Shown piece by piece: positions 11,001 to 23,709 of a stretch of DNA of 64,000 nucleotides. How positions within the stretch are numbered: position 1 is the stretch's first letter; every line of letters begins with the position of its first letter. The position numbers and the translations under genes are program-made. The notes beneath the pieces were generated by a model. It saw nothing but the letters and a program-made list of their open reading frames with translations. It searched no databases and had not been told where the DNA came from. This DNA comes from Yamagishiella unicocca (taxonomy: Eukaryota > Chlorophyta > Chlorophyceae > Chlamydomonadales > Volvocaceae). Location: assembly GCA_003116995.1 (NCBI GenBank), contig BDSL01000089.1:310001-374000 (forward strand), given 5' to 3'.

Positions 11001-14000
11001 TTTACTTTACATCGCAATGCAGGCCATCTACAACGAGTCACGGCCCATAGAAGAGATAATCGCTCGCATGCAGGCATACAAATCCTCGCCCAACCCCCGC
11101 GAGCAGGTGCGGTGTGACGCGGAAAGCGCTATGCAGTCGACCATTCCGTATGATCGTTGTGGTGAAGTTCTAAGTTGCTGGTGGGGACAATGTGAACGGT
11201 GCGCAGGAGGTGTTCGCCTGTATGATCCACAACCTCTTCGATGAGTACCGCTTCTTCGCGCGTTACCCGGATCGGGAGCTGCACATTACGGCAGCACTCT
11301 TCGGCTCGCTCATCAAACACGGCTTGGTCAGCAGCATCACTCTGGGCATGGCACTTCGCTACGTGTTGGATGCCTTGCGGAAGCCGGGCCCATCGAAGAT
11401 GTTCACCTTTGGGCTTGAGGTGAGCGCAAACATCCTTGCATTTAAGAGGCTGGTCCCGATTGCTGAGCCAGGGGGCATGGACACCCAGGATCCTTAGAGA
11501 GATTGTGCCAACCTTGGTTTGGCTACCGCCGGGAGGGCGGTAAAATCTGATGTCGCCTCTCTTATTCGCTGGGCTGCTCGTTTTGCGCCGCTTGCACAAC
11601 AACGTGCAGGTAGCAGTTTGATCCCACCTGAAAGCGGCATGGGCTGTGATGCTGCTGTTGGAAATGTGGCGGTCAAACGGAGTGCGCCATTCGTTGATTC
11701 CCTGTGACGCTCCTCGCAGGCGCTGCGGCAATTCGCGCACATGGTAGCACCCTGGCCGCAATTTTGTGCGGCCCTGCTGGCGAATCCGCAGCTGCGCGAG
11801 GCGGACCCGGAGCTGTACGCGCGTGTGGAGCAATCCCAACAGGCAGCTGGAACAGGCGCTGCGGGCCTTTCGTCGGCTGCTGCTGCTGTGAGTGCCGCCA
11901 GTGGGCCGCCGGGCGCCCCTGCCGCGTCAAGCGACCAGGTCCGGCAGCAGCAACAGCAGACCCAGCAACAGCCGGGTGCAAGCGCGGCGCCCGAGACCAA
12001 CTCTCAGGGCTCTTCGCGATTCTTGAACCTCCAGCCTGCGGATGGGGCAGGAACCGTTGGGCATGGAACGGAAGCGGATACAGCGGCAAGCACGACGGTC
12101 GCCGGGACGGCGCGCAACCCTAAAGACGCAGGTTCTTCGGGCCGCCCTGTCCTGGGCGGCGGGGCTCCTGCTGCTGTAGCGGGCGGAGTAGAGCCTCCTG
12201 TAGTAGGTGGCGGCAAGGTTGGAACACGGGAGGTCAACAACGGCGTTGGCTTGGCCCCTGGCCTAGCACCTAGTGGGACCGGACCCCCGGCGGTCTCAGC
12301 TAGCTCTACAGCGCCAGCAGCTGGTCAGGCACCTCCTAGCAACACAAGTCTCTCGATGGGTGAGTGCGTCGGACCCCTTGACTTAAAAGCAACGCAGCGT
12401 TAGGTCCTCTGCGTCGGTGCCCCTCAATTCGTCTGATCCCTCGTTTCCTAACCTGGCGTCTCATAGGCGAAGGAGATGGTGCGGGCATGAACTTGGCGGC
12501 TCAGGTAGCGGCGGCCTCGCTGGCAGCACCGATGGGCCCGTCTCTGGCAGCGCTCGTCAATACCGAGAGCCTGGAGAGCGCGGCTGACAAGTATCGCGAC
12601 TTCCAGGAGCCCCCTGAGGCTGTTGCTGACAAGTAGGTGTTGAGCCCGGGGCGCATTGTGTATTGAACCTCGCACGGTAACGCCTTATTGTGGTAGAAGT
12701 GCAACCGAGAGTAACCTCTCCTCTTCCCTGCCCCTTATCACTGGCAAGTACCTCCCTTCGCGCTGCCCTGAGAAACGAATGTGCCAACATACGTGCATTG
12801 CCTGGCATTCGTGTGCGCGTAGGCTGCACTTCGTAATGAATAACATCACAAAGGACAACATGGAGTCCCGGAGCGTGGAGATTCGTGACCGCGTGTGGCC
12901 GGACTACCTACCCTGGTTCGCCAACTACATGGTCGTCAAGAGAGCGGCACAGGTGGGAATATTGTATGCAGAAGCACGACACAATGCTGCTTGAACAAGC
13001 CAGGAATGGGTGAGGAAGGATGAGGAAGTCCTGGCTTGGAGCGGGTGGAGGCGAATCGGCTGCACAAGTTTGGCATAAAAATGCGGTCCTCGAGGTTTCA
13101 CTTCTTGCAAGGGAGCGACAGCCAATCTTGCCACCGCGTTCCTCCCTACCTGGCCTGCAGGAGGCTAACTACCATATCCTGTACGTTTCTCTCCTCGACC
13201 ATCTAAGCGACCGGGAGCTGTACCGCCTCATGGTGAAGACAACCATGTACTACGTGAAGGCAAGTGTGTTTGTGCGGTCGGGGCATTTCTAGGCGCCCCG
13301 CGTCTCGTGAAGCCTTCCCTGCTGCATTACGTGGCGATCACCATTGGCGTTTGATGCAATGGTGCATGCCACCGTGTCCTTTCGCAGGTGCTGCTGTATT
13401 CGGAGCGCATCTTGAAGGAGTCGAACGATCGCGCGTTGCTGAAGAACCTGGGTACCTGGCTCGGCCTCCTGACATATGCACGGAACAAACCCGTGCTCAG
13501 CCGCGATCTGGAGCTGAAGCAGGTCATTTGCGAGGCGTACCAGCGCGGCCGCCTTATCGCGGTGCTGCCGTTCGTGCAAAAGCTTCTGGAGGGCTGTCGC
13601 CACAGCCGCGTTTTCAAGCCTACCAACCCCATGGTGGCTGGTATCTTGTCGCTGCTGGCGGAGCTGCACGCCATGAAGGTACAGGGGCACCGGGGTTGTA
13701 CTTCAGCTGTTACATGAAAGAACGGAGGAAGCAACTAGCCATCAGGAGGGGCACACTGTCGATCCTAAGCGCTTCCTAAGTGCGTGCGTGGCACGCCGTT
13801 AAGCAACTCATTGGCACCTTCCCTTGTATGGCAACATTCACGACAATGCTCCCCGCTTTCCCATGAATTTGTCCAGGGTCTGAAAATGAACAACGCTTTC
13901 TCAATCGAGCTAATCTTCAAAGCGTTTGGCCTCAGCCCGCATGATGTAAAGCCGGCTGACACGCTGAAGACGCTGCCGCGAGAGCGCATTACAAATCCGG

Positions 14001-17000
14001 ACTGGCAGCTCGAGCAGTTGCCTACGGAGATGCAGCCACAGGCCGTGCCGGACGGCTCAGCTGGTGCCTCGTCGTCCTCAGGGGTCTCGGGCGTTGGCAA
14101 GTCCAGCGTGCCGTCGTCTCCAGCTCCACCGTCTGCACATTCGGGGTTGATGCCGCCATCATCACCTGGCCCGATGTCGGGCATGGGTTTGCGCTCGTCC
14201 ACGGGCGCTCAGCTGGTGCCTGGCGCTCTGGCACCGGGCTCTATGGACTCGGGACCGAAGGGCATGCCTTTGGGCGGCGCGCCCCAGCAGGAGCAGCAGC
14301 AGCCGATGCCATACGGCATGCCTGGCGGGCCGCCCATGAGCGGAGCTGTCGGCGCAGGCGGAATGCAGCCGGGCGGTGTGACACCTGCTGCCGCTGTGGC
14401 CGCCGCAGCTGCCGCCGCCCGGGCCCCCGGCATGTCCGGTGCGCCCGGCCTGCCGCCCGATGCTGGCCTGTTCGCCAACCTGCACCAGCACGTCATCATC
14501 AACCCGTCGCTGGGCGACATCGGCGAGCGCCTGGTGCTGAAGCGCCATGTGCCGGCAGCCGTGGACCGCGCCATCGGGGAGATCATCACGCCCGTGGTGG
14601 AGCGCAGTGTGACCATTGCGTGCTACACCACGTACGAGCTGGTGCTGAAGGACTTCGCGGGTGACGGTGATGAGACGCGGCTGCGCAAGGCGGCGCACCT
14701 CATGGTGTCGTCGCTGGCGGGCTCGCTGAGCCTGGTGACGGCCAAGGATCCCCTGCGCATTTCGCTCACGAACCAGCTGCGCCAGATGCTGCAGGTAGGG
14801 CTCACGCGTACTCCTTGCTCTTGACCCGGTGCTTTAATCGGTCATTTTCTCTTGCGTTGACCTATGCGGGGCTAGCAAGCCGCACACGAGTTATGGTGCT
14901 GCGTGGGCGGCTGTGGCCGGCCACATCGACTACCCTGTTGGCTGTCTGACAGCGACCCTGTAACCGACCCTCTGCCCCTCCAGGCCCAGGTGGCGGACAC
15001 GGCCATGTTGGACCAGATCATCAGCGTGCTGGTGACGGACAACCTGGACCTGGGGTGCACCCTCATTGAGCGTGCGGCCACCGACAAGGCCGTCCGGGAC
15101 ATCGACAAGAGCCTCCAGGTACTGCGAATGCGTCGAAAGCGAAGCGCGCAGGGATGGGATTGCACGGTGACTTCAAGTTGACCTCTGTATGCGTCCGGCC
15201 TGTAGTTTGGCCGACAGCACTTTGTGTTGCATACCCCAACGAAATGTGGCAACCCAGCAGCCCGGCTAACTGATGTGTGGTGTGTCCGCCACTCCAGGCT
15301 GCGTATGAGGAGCGCGTGAAGGCCCGCGCTGCCGGCAAGCCGTGGGTGGACGCCGCCGCCTTCCACTCGGCCGGCTCGCGCTTCCCCGGCAGCCTGCCGG
15401 AGGGCCTGCGCCCGCGACCTGGCGGCATCCAGGCCCACCACGTGCGCGTGTACGAGGACTTCACCCGGATCCCCCGCACCCCGCCCGTCTTGGCGCCCCC
15501 TGGGGCCCCGGGTGCAGTGCCGGGCGCCCCAGGCGCGCCCCAGGCGGCAGGCGGCGTGCCAACCGCTGGCGCCGTGCCGCCCCCTCCACCGGGTGGGGCC
15601 GCGCGGCCGCCCGGCTCGTACCCTGCAGGAGCTCCCCATGGCTCATTCCAGGTACTGCTTGCGCCGAACCGCTGGCCAGTAGCCGCAAAGCGCGTCACTG
15701 CGATTGGGGCCTCAGTTCCTTCCTGCCTAGCTCCAAGCGTGTTTTGTTGTTTTTATTGCTCGGCTTTATGGCTCAGCAGTGTCGTTTACAGACGCGGACT
15801 GTGGGTGCAATGGTAATGTCTGCCTCTGCGTTCATTGCCTGCAGGGCCTGGATGCGTTGGTCGCGGCTGCTGGCGGCGCCGACAAGTCCTCTGGCGCGAT
15901 GGATGTCCGGTCGGACGCTGCGGCGGCTGCAGCGCTGCTAGATCGGTACCTGCTTTGGCAGCAAGCTGTGGACGCTGCTGTGGCAACCAAGGAGGCAAAC
16001 CCATCGGCGGATCATTCGGATCTGCAGGTCCGTTGCTCGGGGGGCCCAAAGGGGATGATGTTGGTCGGTGAAATTCCAATCAAGCGCGAGCGCACTTCGT
16101 CTTACGAGGATGTGGCATGCGTACACAGAACACGTGCATGAATGGCCGCACTGCAATTCTTCGCTAGATCCACGCCTAGTTGTTACAATATTTGGGCGCC
16201 CAACAAGAAAAAATCTTAGCTGCTGGACACGCGTGCGTGCAGCTAAGGCCCAGGTTCTGTGCAACTGACGTATGCGAACTCGGCACTCACATGGTGGTCC
16301 CTTGGCCGCCGCAGGCCCTCCTGGCGGAGCTCAGCGAGGCGCTTAGCACGGGTGCAGCGGCTCCGGAGGACGCGGCTGCCTTCTTTGCTCGCCGCATCCT
16401 GAAGCACCTCTACGACTCAGCAGCGGCTGCGTCCGGGTCTAAGCTGTCGATTTCGTTCCACGGCGCCTGCCTGGAGCTGCTGAACAGCTCTGTCCCCGGG
16501 GGCCGCGTCGTCAACGAGCTGACGGTGGCGTACCTGGCTGCGGACGACGAACGCAAGTTCGGTCCCGCGCTGTTCGAGATGCTGCTGCGGCTGCGCTTCT
16601 TGAACCTGTCCGACCTGGACGCCTACCTGTCCAAGCTGCTGCAGACGCCGGCGTCCCGGACGCAGGTGCGCACGCGGAACACGGTTGGTGCGGCCGGCAC
16701 TCGTTGCACCTTGATCGGCATCGTTTCCGGCCTCACCCACCTCGTAAAGTGCAAGTAAACCCTCCAAACAATTCACGGAATGCGGACCCGCATGCATGCG
16801 TTTTTCCCCCCCCCCCTTGTATTTGCCCATATAGCCATGACGTGTAACCGGCTTGTACGCCACCGTTTACCCCACCCCCTTCGTTTGCGACGGCTGCAGG
16901 CCGTGTCGGACCTGATCTTCTTCCTGTTGCGCGCCATGACGCTGCGGGACGGCGTCGTGGTCTTCACGGACGTGCCGCTAACCATGGAGCTGCTGGGACG

Positions 17001-20000
17001 CATGGCGGTGGCCAACCCGCCGCTAGCCAACCTGGTGGAGGCGGCACGGAAGGTGCGGCGCGGTTGGGTGCTATGGGAACGGAAGCTGGGTATGACGACA
17101 GCGACTTGGCATCCTGCCGGGATCGCCCTCAGCCCACAGCTCGTTTCCTTTTGCGCCTGAATCTCACTTGCGCTCGTTCTTGTTGGCCGGTATGCAGGCC
17201 GCTGTGGCACCGGCGCTCAGCCGCTCGCCGGTGGAGATCCCGAACGCGGTGCGCGAAAAGGCCTCAGACCCGCCTGGCCTGCGCGACCAGACCCTGAAGC
17301 TGTTCGAGGAGTGGGTGCACCTGCTCAACATGCACGCGGAGGACAAGGTGAGAGCTTGTATGGTGGTAGGGTGACTAGAAGGCGTCCGGATGACGTATGT
17401 AAGGGAGCGCCCGGCATGCTAACCGGCCCTGCTGACTCCCTCCCTCCCGATCCTTGCACGTGTGGCCGCCAGGCGCTGTTCGGCTTCCTGACGGGCCAGG
17501 TGCGGGCAGCCGGAGTGCTCAAGATGGACGAGACCACCGACCGCTTCCTGCGCACGCTCACCGAGCTGGCAGTGGCGCACTGCCTCGCGTCGGCGGAGGC
17601 GGCTGCAGCCGCTGCGGCGGCTGGTGCTGGCGCTCGCCCCGAGGCAGCAGGCTCTGGTCCGCTGAGCTTCATTGCCACGGATGCCCTGGTGTCGCTGGTG
17701 GCGGCTCTGGTGGTTCAGCTCAACGGCGGCGAGACCCTGTTGAACAAGTAAGGCAGCGGAGCTTTGTTTCTTCGTTGTGGCGTTGCGGTGTGGGCCTTGC
17801 CCCACCAACCGACCGAGGCATTTCCTTGCGCCGCGCGGGATCCTCGTTTCCGTTAATAGCCTAGAAGCCCCCTCCGAATGAGGCGTCGACCTACGATCTC
17901 CGACTTACGTTTTCCCAACCAAGTTTCCAGCACGCATCTCCAAACGGCTGTTCGAAACGGTTTTTTCTTTCGTACACGGTTCTTCTTGCAATCCCCCACC
18001 TGACCTGTGCCGCCCTGCTGCCCCCGCCTCAGGTACCTGGCGCTGCTGGTGGGGCTCATCAAGCGGGACGCGGACGAGGCCACCATCAAGTTCAACGCGC
18101 GGCCCTACCTGCGCATCTGGGTGGGCCTCATGTCGGAGCTTGGCGTGGTGCCCGGCTCGCACGCTGCCACGTCCGCTGCTGCCGCCGCCAACAACGGCGA
18201 GTCCGGTGCCAGCAACCCCGGCACGCCCTCGGCGGCCGCCGACCACTCCAGCCAGCTGCGCTACCTGCGCGCTTGTGGCGTTGCGCTGCACGCGCTGCAG
18301 CCCTTGTCCGTGCCCGGCTTTGCGTTTGGCTGGCTGGAGCTCATCTCGCACCGCTCCTTCATGCCGCGCGTGCTGACTGCTCCGCTGGCCAGCGGCTGGC
18401 CGCTGTTCGCGTCGCTGCTGATTGCACTGCTGCGCTTCCTGGAGCCGTATCTGCGGGCTGCGGACCTCTCCGAGTCGATCAAGCAGCTCTACAAGGGCTG
18501 CCTGCGTCTGCTGCTGGTGCTACTGCACGACTTCCCCGAGTAAGTGTTAGGGAAGCAAATGATGTTGGAATGCCGGCTTACAACTGGATACCGGCTATCC
18601 TATAATGCTGATACTGAAGTGCATGGTTTTCGTGCAAACTATAGCAGCCACCCACCCACCGCTCCTGGTGTGTGCCGCCCTGATGCCGCCTCCTGGTTGC
18701 GCAGGTTCCTGTGCGAACACCACTTCAGCCTCTGCGAGGCCATTCCGCCGCCAGCGGTGCAGATGCGGAACTTGGTGCTGTCGGCCTTCCCGCGCAACAT
18801 GCGCCTACCTGACCCGTTCACGCCCAACCTCAAGGTGGGCTTTTTATCCTTGGCGTCCCTCGTGTTCCGTTCCGTCTCACGGCCTGCTGCTACCGTATCG
18901 ACCCTGCGTGGCACATTGCAATAAATCCTCCTCCGAGGCGAGGGTAGTAGATCCTCAGCCGAAAGCATGTAGTCGGCGGGCCCGGACACTGTCCTGCTTT
19001 CCTCAATAAACATGAACACCCCATCTGTTGGTCTTGCCCCTCACCAGGTGGACCTGCTGCCCGAGATCCAGCAGCTGCCCCGCATAGTGCCCGACCCCGA
19101 GCAGCTGCTGCCCGAGGCGCTCCGCCACCAGGTGGACGCCTTCCTGCGCAGCCGCTCCCAGGGCAACCTGCCCCAGGAGCTGGCCAAGCGCTGCATGATG
19201 CCGGGAGGCGCTAATGCGGACAAGGCGGGCAGCCCGGGCGGCCCTGGCGCGATGCTGGGCAGTGCGGGTGGCGCGTCGTCGTACAATGTGCCCCTGATCA
19301 ACGCCCTGGTGCTGTACATCGGGTCGCAGGTGGGTGTCACGGCGGGAGGTTGGGCTTGGACGAGTGCGGTGCAGGGGTCGGTGGAGCGAAATCCAAGTCC
19401 GAAGCAAGGACAGGGACCCTCGCGCGACCTGTGCGGTGGGGCTTGTTCCTCTCTCGAGTACTCACTCCTTGTTGCTCTGACCCCCGTCCCGCTGCAGGCC
19501 AAGACGGTGTCCAGCCCGCTGCACCCAGGCGCGCAGGAGATGTATGTGCGCATGGCTGGCGAGCTGGACGCCGAGGGCCGCTACCTGCTGCTCAACGCCA
19601 TGGCCAACCAGCTGCGCTACCCCAACGCGCACACCTACTACTTCTCCTGCACGCTGCTGACGCTCTTCCTGGAGTCCAAGAGCGAGGGGCTGAAGGAGCA
19701 GATCACGCGTACGCTGCTGGAGCGGCTCATTGTCAACCGGCCGCACCCTTGGGGCCTGCTCATCACCTTCATTGAGCTCATCAAGAACAGGTGCGGGATA
19801 GAGAGTCTATATGGAGCTGAACCGGGCGATACCCCTGCTCTGCGCTGAGCTGTGGAAATCATGACGTCATCCCGGAGGTCGCCGTGTTAGGTCGGGCACC
19901 GGCTCTTTTAGCAGCTGGCTGCGGAAGCTGACTTCCTGACACACACACCCCTGTTGTCCGTGGTTGTCGCAGGCGGTACAACTTCTGGGCGCACAGCTTC

Positions 20001-20129
20001 ACCAAGTGTGCTCCCGAGATCGAGAACCTGTTCACGTCGGTGTCGCGCAGCTGCCTGGGGACCAACCGGGCGGAGGAGGAGGCAGCCGCGGCGGCGCACG
20101 CCAAGGACGGTTTGGCCGTGAGGGCGTGA
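8011..20129 (+). CDS. NOT1: NOT1/CNOT1, scaffold of the CCR4-NOT deadenylase complex
   Basis: The 26-exon model is 8011-8097, 8179-8485, 8671-9602, 9871-10251, 10368-10688, 10827-10943, 11023-11106, 11207-11419, 11720-12359, 12467-12632, 12823-12952, 13161-13259, 13388-13678, 13877-14794, 14984-15118, 15298-15651, 15845-16027, 16315-16665, 16900-17052, 17198-17347, 17473-17747, 18033-18539, 18705-18834, 19048-19329, 19498-19790, 19973-20129. It gives 2551 aa, close to animal CNOT1 (about 2,400), with all phases consistent. Recognisable parts are the N-terminal HEAT region ([21 protein letters not shown]), the EEEANSYFQ segment, the MIF4G region that docks the CAF1/CCR4 deadenylases ([18 protein letters not shown], about 1080-1260), the DUF3819 region (about 1460-1620) and the C-terminal NOT1 domain that binds NOT2/NOT3 ([18 protein letters not shown], about 2000-2540). 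It acts in cytoplasmic mRNA deadenylation and repression. The start [11 protein letters not shown] precedes a spliced exon continuing the helical N-terminus. One intron is GC-AG. Confidence 0.95.
13260..13387 (+). other. GC-AG intron in NOT1
   Basis: The exon ends GTGAAG and the intron starts GCAAGT. Using this GC donor joins TMYYVK to VLLYSER, matching the IKVLL-type sequence of other NOT1 proteins. The nearby GT would drop the VK pair. Confidence 0.75.
17880..17975 (-). repeat. Diverged copy of the dispersed repeat family (copy C)
   Basis: It lies in the NOT1 intron 17748-18032. The order of blocks CCTACGATCTCCGACTTACG, CCCAACCAAGTTTCCAGCAC and GCATCTCCAAACGGCTGTTC follows copy B at 23710-23857, with many substitutions. 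Orientation is as in copy B. Confidence 0.65.
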
Positions 20130-21501
20130 TTGCGAGTAGCAGCTAGGCACTGTATCACTTCCGAGACAGCGGCAGAGGCTATGGCCGGCGTAACGAATGT
20201 GGGTGGGAGAGTATTCGGTCTTGAACGAGCATGGGGGTACCGTGGCTGGCGCGCGGCAGCCGACACGCTGCCTTTCAGTGTGTTGAGAGCTGAGCTGAGA
20301 TAGCGCGCCTGTCGGGCTTATTCCCCTGTTCGCCCTTTTTTCGTCAGCCAGAAGTTGAATGAATGGAAACCTGAACTGTAGGCGCAGCCCTCATGGCCGC
20401 CCCACGCCCTTAGCCCGTGCGTGCACGAACTAGCGTGCGGCGCAACTCGACGCCACCATGATGCGCGAGAGGCTGTTGGGAGGGGATGTGCGCGCCCGGC
20501 GTGCGGGGAGCAGTGTGACTGGTGGGAGCGGGGGCTACCGCCTGGCGCTGTTGCTCCTGAGCACTGGGTCGACGCGCAGCCGGCAGTCTTGATACGTGTG
20601 GTGGGTGAAGGGCGCCGCTGCTGATACCAGTTGCTGGTGTTGACGTGCCATCGCGATGCGGACATGTGATGATGGAGTCCGCGATGCGTATAAAGGGAGG
20701 CGGGGCTATCAGCATTGCTATTTGTAACACGTACTTCGCTACGAGCACATTGATAGCCTGTTCCAAAACACATGCGCAACGAAGGACACGGTCGGCGACG
20801 CGTCTTAAAGATCTGACCAATAAATCTGACCCTGGCCGTGACTGCGTCTCTCAGCAACATCTAGCTGCATCCCGAATGGAGCATGCTCGTCAGACGGCAT
20901 GCGGCTGTAAGCAAATGATGGCAGGCGCCCAAAGAAAGAAACTGAGAAGGTAAGATCAGTTTGGAATGTTTCGACGAAAATTGTGAGGTTATCCCGATGT
21001 ACATACTCTCCGGCTACCCTCCAGATAGACTGGTGCTCTTCATTCATAACATGGTTTGACCCCTGATGATCATGTAACTTACGGACTCCCCTATGTCAGC
21101 GCAAGAGTGCATCGGCGTTTGGCGACCCCTAGACAACTTATATGTGCATAAGGATTTGCAAATATTCTAGACTTTATGGGTTCTGTGGGCATTTTGTTTG
21201 GACTGCAAGCTCCTCGGGGTGATAAATTGAGCTATCTGCTATCCACTGGGTCCTTGTAACCTTTCAAACTCTCGATTCATTACAGAGCAGAGAGCGACTA
21301 CAGTACGGCACCGCGCATGGAGGGTCTAGAAGGAAACTGGTCTGTACAGAACAAGCCCACTGCATATATGAGAGAGAAGATAACAATCTGTGAACTATGT
21401 GCAGGTTGCAATCAACCACGGCGCCATAACAACATAGCTCGGCCGTCCGCGACGTTCTGGTTACGTTGCGCGCTTACTTACCGCGACGGCAATCGACTAC
21501 A
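20130..21501. other. NOT1 3' UTR and ERV1 upstream region
   Basis: No supported gene is present. The sequence becomes AT-richer from about 20950 to 21300, which fits a promoter-proximal intergenic region. Open frames here lack codon bias. Confidence 0.55.
20723..20727 (+). terminator. TGTAA polyadenylation signal for NOT1
   Basis: This is the first TGTAA after the stop codon, giving a 3' UTR of about 600 nt. Confidence 0.5.
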
Positions 21502-23005
21502 ATGCATATTCTTGACTATTTTACACGAAGACCCTCTGTTGCGATCAGGCGAGTCGATCCACTTGCCGGGGCACAGGAGGAAGAGGATGGCGCACCGCGC
21601 CATCGAGGGCAACCGGTTAATCACAACGCAGAACGGACGTCTCACTTGACCCTCCTCTCACAGCTGTACGAGAAGCCCTTGCATGCGAGCTTGCGGTTGA
21701 CCCCGTCACAAGGTGCTGCACCGCGGGCAGGCGACAGCCTCCAAGGAGCACCGCAGGCGCAGCAGCAGCAGCAGCCGCAACGTGTCGTCGTGGACGTTGA
21801 AGCGGTGCTATCGTCGCCAGCGTCGGTGTCAGCGGGCGCAGATGCTGTCACCGCCCTTGCCGCTGCATCTGGCAGCCCTTCCAGTGAAACAGCACCAGGG
21901 GCGCCTACGGTGAATCCCTCTGCGCCGGAAGCCGCTCCAAGTGGGCTGGGTCTCAAAGACTGCCGCTCCCGCGCCTGCGACGGTGTAGTGGACACCTTCA
22001 AGCGGGCCCTTCGGAGAGACGCCCCTCACGTGATGCCGGCTGCTGCTACTGGCCCCGCAGCGGCAGCAGCAGCAGGTGGCGCTGGCAGCAGCCAACAAAC
22101 GGAGAGGGACGGCCAAGAGGGGGGGACTGGGGCGGCAGCGACCAGCGGTGGCAGCGGCGACGACGTGGACGGTGGCGGTGGCGACCGCGGCTGCCCCCCG
22201 GACACCTGGGAGCTGGGCCGCGCCACCTGGACCTTCCTGCACAGTGTGGCGGCGCACTACCCGGACCAGCCCAGCCCCCGGCAGCAGGAGCTGATGCGGG
22301 GGCTGATGGACGGGGTGGCGGAGTTCTACCCGTGTGAGATGTGCGCCGAGCATCTCAGGTGGGGGGGGAGGAGGGCGAGGGGATGGGTTTTGGCTGAGGA
22401 CCTGGGGCAGGTGCGGGGGCCGAGGGGAGGAGGGCGGTGCGGCGATCATGGGGATGTGGGTCGGCGGCTAAGGGTTAACGGTGAGCCACCTCCGCCCGCC
22501 ACCTGCCACCTCCGTCTGCAGGGAGCAGGTGCGCGACAACCCTCCGCGTGTGGCGACTGCGAGGGACCTCAACCTGTGGCTGTGCGGCATCCACAACGAG
22601 GTGCGAGAGGGCGGCGGCCGGGCGGCCGGGGATGGCTAGCGGGGGTACTTGGGTGCGCCGGGTGGGTATGGGAGGAGACCCGTGGGTCGGCACTGACACG
22701 TAAAACCGGCTAGGAAACGGGCGTTTGGTGGTACGGAGGGGCTGGACGAGTGGCTGGTGGAGCCTTCTCTGGTCGGCAGCCAGGGATGTATGCCGCTTAG
22801 TCGGGTTGCTGGCTGCGACGAGGTGGGGTGAGGGACGCTGCTGGCTCGTCACGGAGGGCACCACCGCCACCTGCCCCTCCCGCCGCTGCTGCCTCCCCCC
22901 CCTGGCACCCTCCAGGTCAATGAAATGCTGGGCAGGCCGCTGTTCGACTGCAACCGGATTGCGGAGCGGTGGCGTGACGGGCCGCCGGATGGCTCCTGCG
23001 ACTAG
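21502..23005 (+). CDS. ERV1: ERV1/ALR-type FAD-linked sulfhydryl oxidase
   Basis: Spliced model 21502-22358, 22522-22600, 22916-23005 gives 341 aa. The Erv1/ALR domain is clear: [20 protein letters not shown], then [12 protein letters not shown] with the active-site CxxC (Cys278/Cys281, next to FAD), [13 protein letters not shown], and [13 protein letters not shown] to GSC with the structural Cys pair (CX15C). The family oxidises MIA40 in the mitochondrial intermembrane space and passes electrons to cytochrome c or oxygen. An upstream CX4C pair (CRSRAC, Cys154/Cys159) sits where animals and fungi carry their N-terminal shuttle cysteines. A Gly/Ala/Ser-rich linker of about 60 residues separates it from the domain. 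The first 50 or so residues are uncertain: a CAG acceptor at 21661-21663 after a pyrimidine tract could mark an extra intron. The ATG at 21502 is the first in frame. Confidence 0.9.
22670..22690 (+). repeat. Intron motif copy (GGAGGAGACCCGTGGG type)
   Basis: This copy lies in the ERV1 intron 22601-22915. The core GGGAGACCCGTGGGTCGG-type sequence is repeated almost exactly at 35081-35101 in a SCAI intron. Confidence 0.55.
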
Positions 23006-23195
23006 CGGCTCAGCGGCAGCAGCAGCTGGGGGCCGGAGGCGGCGGATGGGCCTTTCGCCTAGGTCTTGCGTGCGATCACGGAGTGATACGTCCTCCAAAG
23101 TGAAGCTCAAATATGGATGGTTGCCACTGCACTGTACGAGCGTGTGTTCCCGCCGGAGGCTGTTGTTGTTATTGCTGCCGCTGCTGCCGCCACAT

Positions 23196-23200
23196 TGTAA
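23196..23200 (+). terminator. TGTAA polyadenylation signal for ERV1
   Basis: TGTAA lies about 190 nt downstream of the ERV1 stop codon, as is typical for these algae. Confidence 0.65.
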
Positions 23201-23559
23201 TGAGAGGAGCATGAGCGTTGAGAGTGGAGGGGGCCGTGGCCAAACAGACGGCCATGCATAACACATTCTTGGCGTTCTTCTATCGGCTGGCTGTCTGGCT
23301 GGCGCCGCAAGCTCATGCAATGTCTGCACCAACAGCTACGTCACCCGCCACGAAGGCGCTGTAAGATCAGGCGCCGCGTCCTGACGTCCTGCCCATGACT
23401 GGCTGTACCCCCCCACACACACGGGGCACCTGGCGCTGTTCTGCTCCAGATCGTAACCCCGGGTCCAGCTCGGGACGCACCGCGGCTGCGACGGCTGCGA
23501 CCACTCGATCCCATATGCCCCCCCCCCATGCGCCCACAAAATCGGTGTCCGGCGACCAT

Positions 23560-23602
23560 GCGCCAACTATCCTGTCCCTGTCGCGTAAACGGTATTTATG
23601 CC
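23560..23602 (+). repeat. Dispersed repeat, second family (pair with 44999-45043)
   Basis: GCGCCAACTATCCTGTCC followed by a TCGCGTAAACGG-like block recurs at 44999-45043 in an acyltransferase intron with a few changes. Here it lies between the convergent ERV1 and OPR genes. Confidence 0.65.
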
Positions 23603-23709
23603 CCCCCCCGCCGCTCACCACCCCCACCACGTCTTCGTGGCCCTTTCCTTCGCGGCGCCGCCTGCTGCCACGCAGTGCAGCACCGGTCCCCCCTCCCCTT
23701 CCCTCCCGT

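Noticed and set aside
21466..21501. Upstream extension of ERV1 from a TTG codon
   Set aside because: It has no ATG. The ATG at 21502 is the first in-frame start and the extension shows no conserved feature.
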